From Nitrospirota bacterium (GTDB taxonomy: Bacteria; Nitrospirota_A; Leptospirillia; Leptospirillales; Leptospirillaceae): a stretch of 5,463 nt of DNA. Every line of letters starts with the position of its first letter. The first letter of the stretch is position 1. The stretch covers positions 1 through 5,463 of the forward strand of contig DAIBSV010000124.1 in the NCBI GenBank assembly GCA_027415455.1, written 5' to 3'. Under the pieces are notes generated by a model. The model was given only the letters and a program-made list of their open reading frames with translations. It searched no databases and was not told where the DNA came from. A program made the translations under genes and the position numbers. Positions 4,876 to 5,463 of this stretch are shown piece after piece.

Positions 4876-4999
4876 ACCGCGAGCACCGCGCGCCAAATCC
4901 GTGAAAGCGAAGAAGCGTAAAACACCCAAGGAGAAGCAGCCCACTTTCGTTCTGGAATTACCGCTGCTAGTAGTTAGTTTCACTAAAATACAAACATAA
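4868..4999 (+). pseudogene. tnpB: tnpB fragment, cut by IS630 insertion
   Basis: An ATG inside the last codons of tnpA opens a frame that begins MSKPRAPRAKSVKAKKRKTP and then TFVLELPL. A basic N-terminus followed by 'F.LELPL' is how many TnpB proteins of IS605 elements start. TnpB is an RNA-guided endonuclease (ancestor of Cas12) of about 350-450 residues, but here only about 34 residues remain. From about 4968 the frame reads into the IS630 end and stops at TAA 4997-4999, giving a 43-residue product with no nuclease domain. The overlap ATGTCTAA (4868-4875) suggests translational coupling to tnpA. Confidence 0.75.
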
Positions 5000-5000
5000 T

Positions 5001-5053
5001 CTCCTGGATCTGCTATGATGGGAGGGTCAACTCTCCACCATTCATCCAGGAGG
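5001..5053 (+). promoter_or_regulatory. IS630 leader: extended -10 promoter and RBS-masking hairpin
   Basis: CTCCTGGAT (5001-5009) and ATCCAGGAG (5044-5052) are perfect 9-bp arms. An inner stem, ATGG (5018-5021) with CCAT (5038-5041), supports the structure. The right arm contains nearly all of the Shine-Dalgarno AGGAGG (5048-5053) of the transposase. An extended -10 element, TGCTATGAT (5011-5019), with no good -35, would start transcription near 5026, after the left arm. The native mRNA would leave the site free, while transcripts from outside would hide it. Confidence 0.55.
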
Positions 5054-5058
5054 TCTTC

Positions 5059-5463
5059 ATGTCCCGATCCACACAGAGAGCGCCTTTGAGCCTGAGCGAC
5101 GAAGAACGCAAAGATCTTGAAGCCCTGTCATCCTCCCGTAAGTCCCCTCTGCGGGAAATTCAGAGAGCCAGGATCCTTTTGGCCTATGCCGACAGAACCT
5201 CCATCAAAGAGATCGCCTCCCAAGTCGGTGTCCAGCGTCTGACCGTCTACAAGTGCATCGACAAAGCCTTGTCGATGGGGGTGAAGGCGGGGCTCTCCGA
5301 CCTCTACCATCGTCCGAAGGAGCCGACGATCACCCCGGAGGCCAAGGCGTGGGTCGTCTCGCTGGCCTGCACGCAGCCCAAGGATTTGGGACTGGCCGCT
5401 GAACTCTGGACCCGGAGCGCTCTGGCCCGCTATGTTCGGGAGCATGCCGTGGGAGCCGGCCAT
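5059..5463 (+). CDS. IS630-family transposase, N-terminal part (runs off window)
   Basis: The first 135 codons are present, in frame to the last base of the window. The start ATG at 5059 has a perfect AGGAGG (5048-5053) five bases upstream. Residues about 34-75 form the DNA-binding helix-turn-helix typical of IS630 transposases: REIQRARILLAYADRTSIKEIASQVGV, then TVYKCIDKAL. They are followed by GLSDLYHRPKEPTITPEAKAWVVSLACTQPKDLGL, the linker that leads into the second HTH and is highly conserved in the family. The catalytic DDE triad lies further downstream and is not in view. No frameshift is visible in the part seen. Confidence 0.92.
   Translation, partial: MSRSTQRAPLSLSDEERKDLEALSSSRKSPLREIQRARILLAYADRTSIKEIASQVGVQRLTVYKCIDKALSMGVKAGLSDLYHRPKEPTITPEAKAWVVSLACTQPKDLGLAAELWTRSALARYVREHAVGAGH

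Larger units (their letters stand above)
4381..4969 (+). mobile_element. IS200/IS605-family element, 5' part (interrupted)
   Basis: The element begins with a left-end hairpin, carries a complete Y1 transposase gene and the overlapping start of tnpB, and stops where an IS630-type element begins. TTGAC (4376-4380) directly precedes the likely left boundary; IS200/IS605 elements insert 3' to a short specific target of this kind and make no target duplication. It entered just upstream of the minus-strand Fic fragment. The rest of tnpB and the right end should lie beyond the IS630 copy, outside the window. Both boundaries are inferred to within a few bases. Confidence 0.75.
4970..5463 (+). mobile_element. 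IS630-family element, left part
   Basis: The tnpB reading is broken at a spot with TA dinucleotides at 4968-4969, 4971-4972 and 4975-4976; IS630 elements insert into and duplicate TA. The left terminal region contains the palindrome TTAGT-TTC-ACTAA (4974-4986), then a leader and the transposase gene. The right end is outside the window, so the terminal inverted repeats cannot be checked and the exact first base is uncertain by a few positions. Confidence 0.7.

Noticed and set aside
1..5463. tRNA or rRNA genes
   Set aside because: I saw no cloverleaf-like stretch with the conserved T-arm motif and no ribosomal RNA sequence. A covariance search would be needed to exclude small RNAs.

Overview
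The window looks like an accessory, mobile-element-rich stretch of a bacterial chromosome with moderate G+C. Codon usage and gene style suggest an acidophile such as Leptospirillum, but that is only an impression and cannot be verified from the sequence. No ribosomal or housekeeping gene is present to fix the taxonomy.

Layout. Bases 1-54 are the right end of an IS200/IS605-type element whose body lies upstream of the window. Bases 55-954 hold only one weak, apparently start-less open frame for a small membrane protein (153-434), then non-coding sequence, then a cluster of inverted repeats and a strong promoter. Bases 955-2190 encode an intact class II Fic protein with a C-terminal winged-helix domain. 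An AT-rich intergenic region (2191-2475) carries a near-consensus promoter. It reads into a possible three-gene unit: a small cupin (2476-2793), a short antitoxin-like protein (2846-3082) and a PIN-domain toxin (3082-3675), the last two overlapping as TGATG.

A palindromic unit (3695-3741) marks the boundary to a G+C-rich block. That block carries the N-terminal part of a second Fic protein on the minus strand (3760-4359), which lacks the catalytic motif. An IS200/IS605-type element begins at about 4381 with a left-end hairpin, a complete Y1 transposase gene tnpA (4468-4875) and the first codons of tnpB (4868-about 4968). tnpB is cut by an IS630-type element, whose first 135 codons of transposase (5059-5463) run off the window.

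How the genes relate. The intact Fic protein and the PIN/antitoxin pair are two independent toxin-type modules side by side, next to a decayed second Fic gene and nested insertion sequences. This is the usual makeup of a defence or addiction island. I did not find a clearly new system. The most interesting signals are regulatory: apparent leaderless promoters at fic and tnpA, an operator-like repeat cluster before fic, an IS630 leader hairpin that would hide the ribosome binding site only in read-through transcripts, and a T-run at the antitoxin stop codon that could allow antitoxin-toxin fusion by frameshifting.
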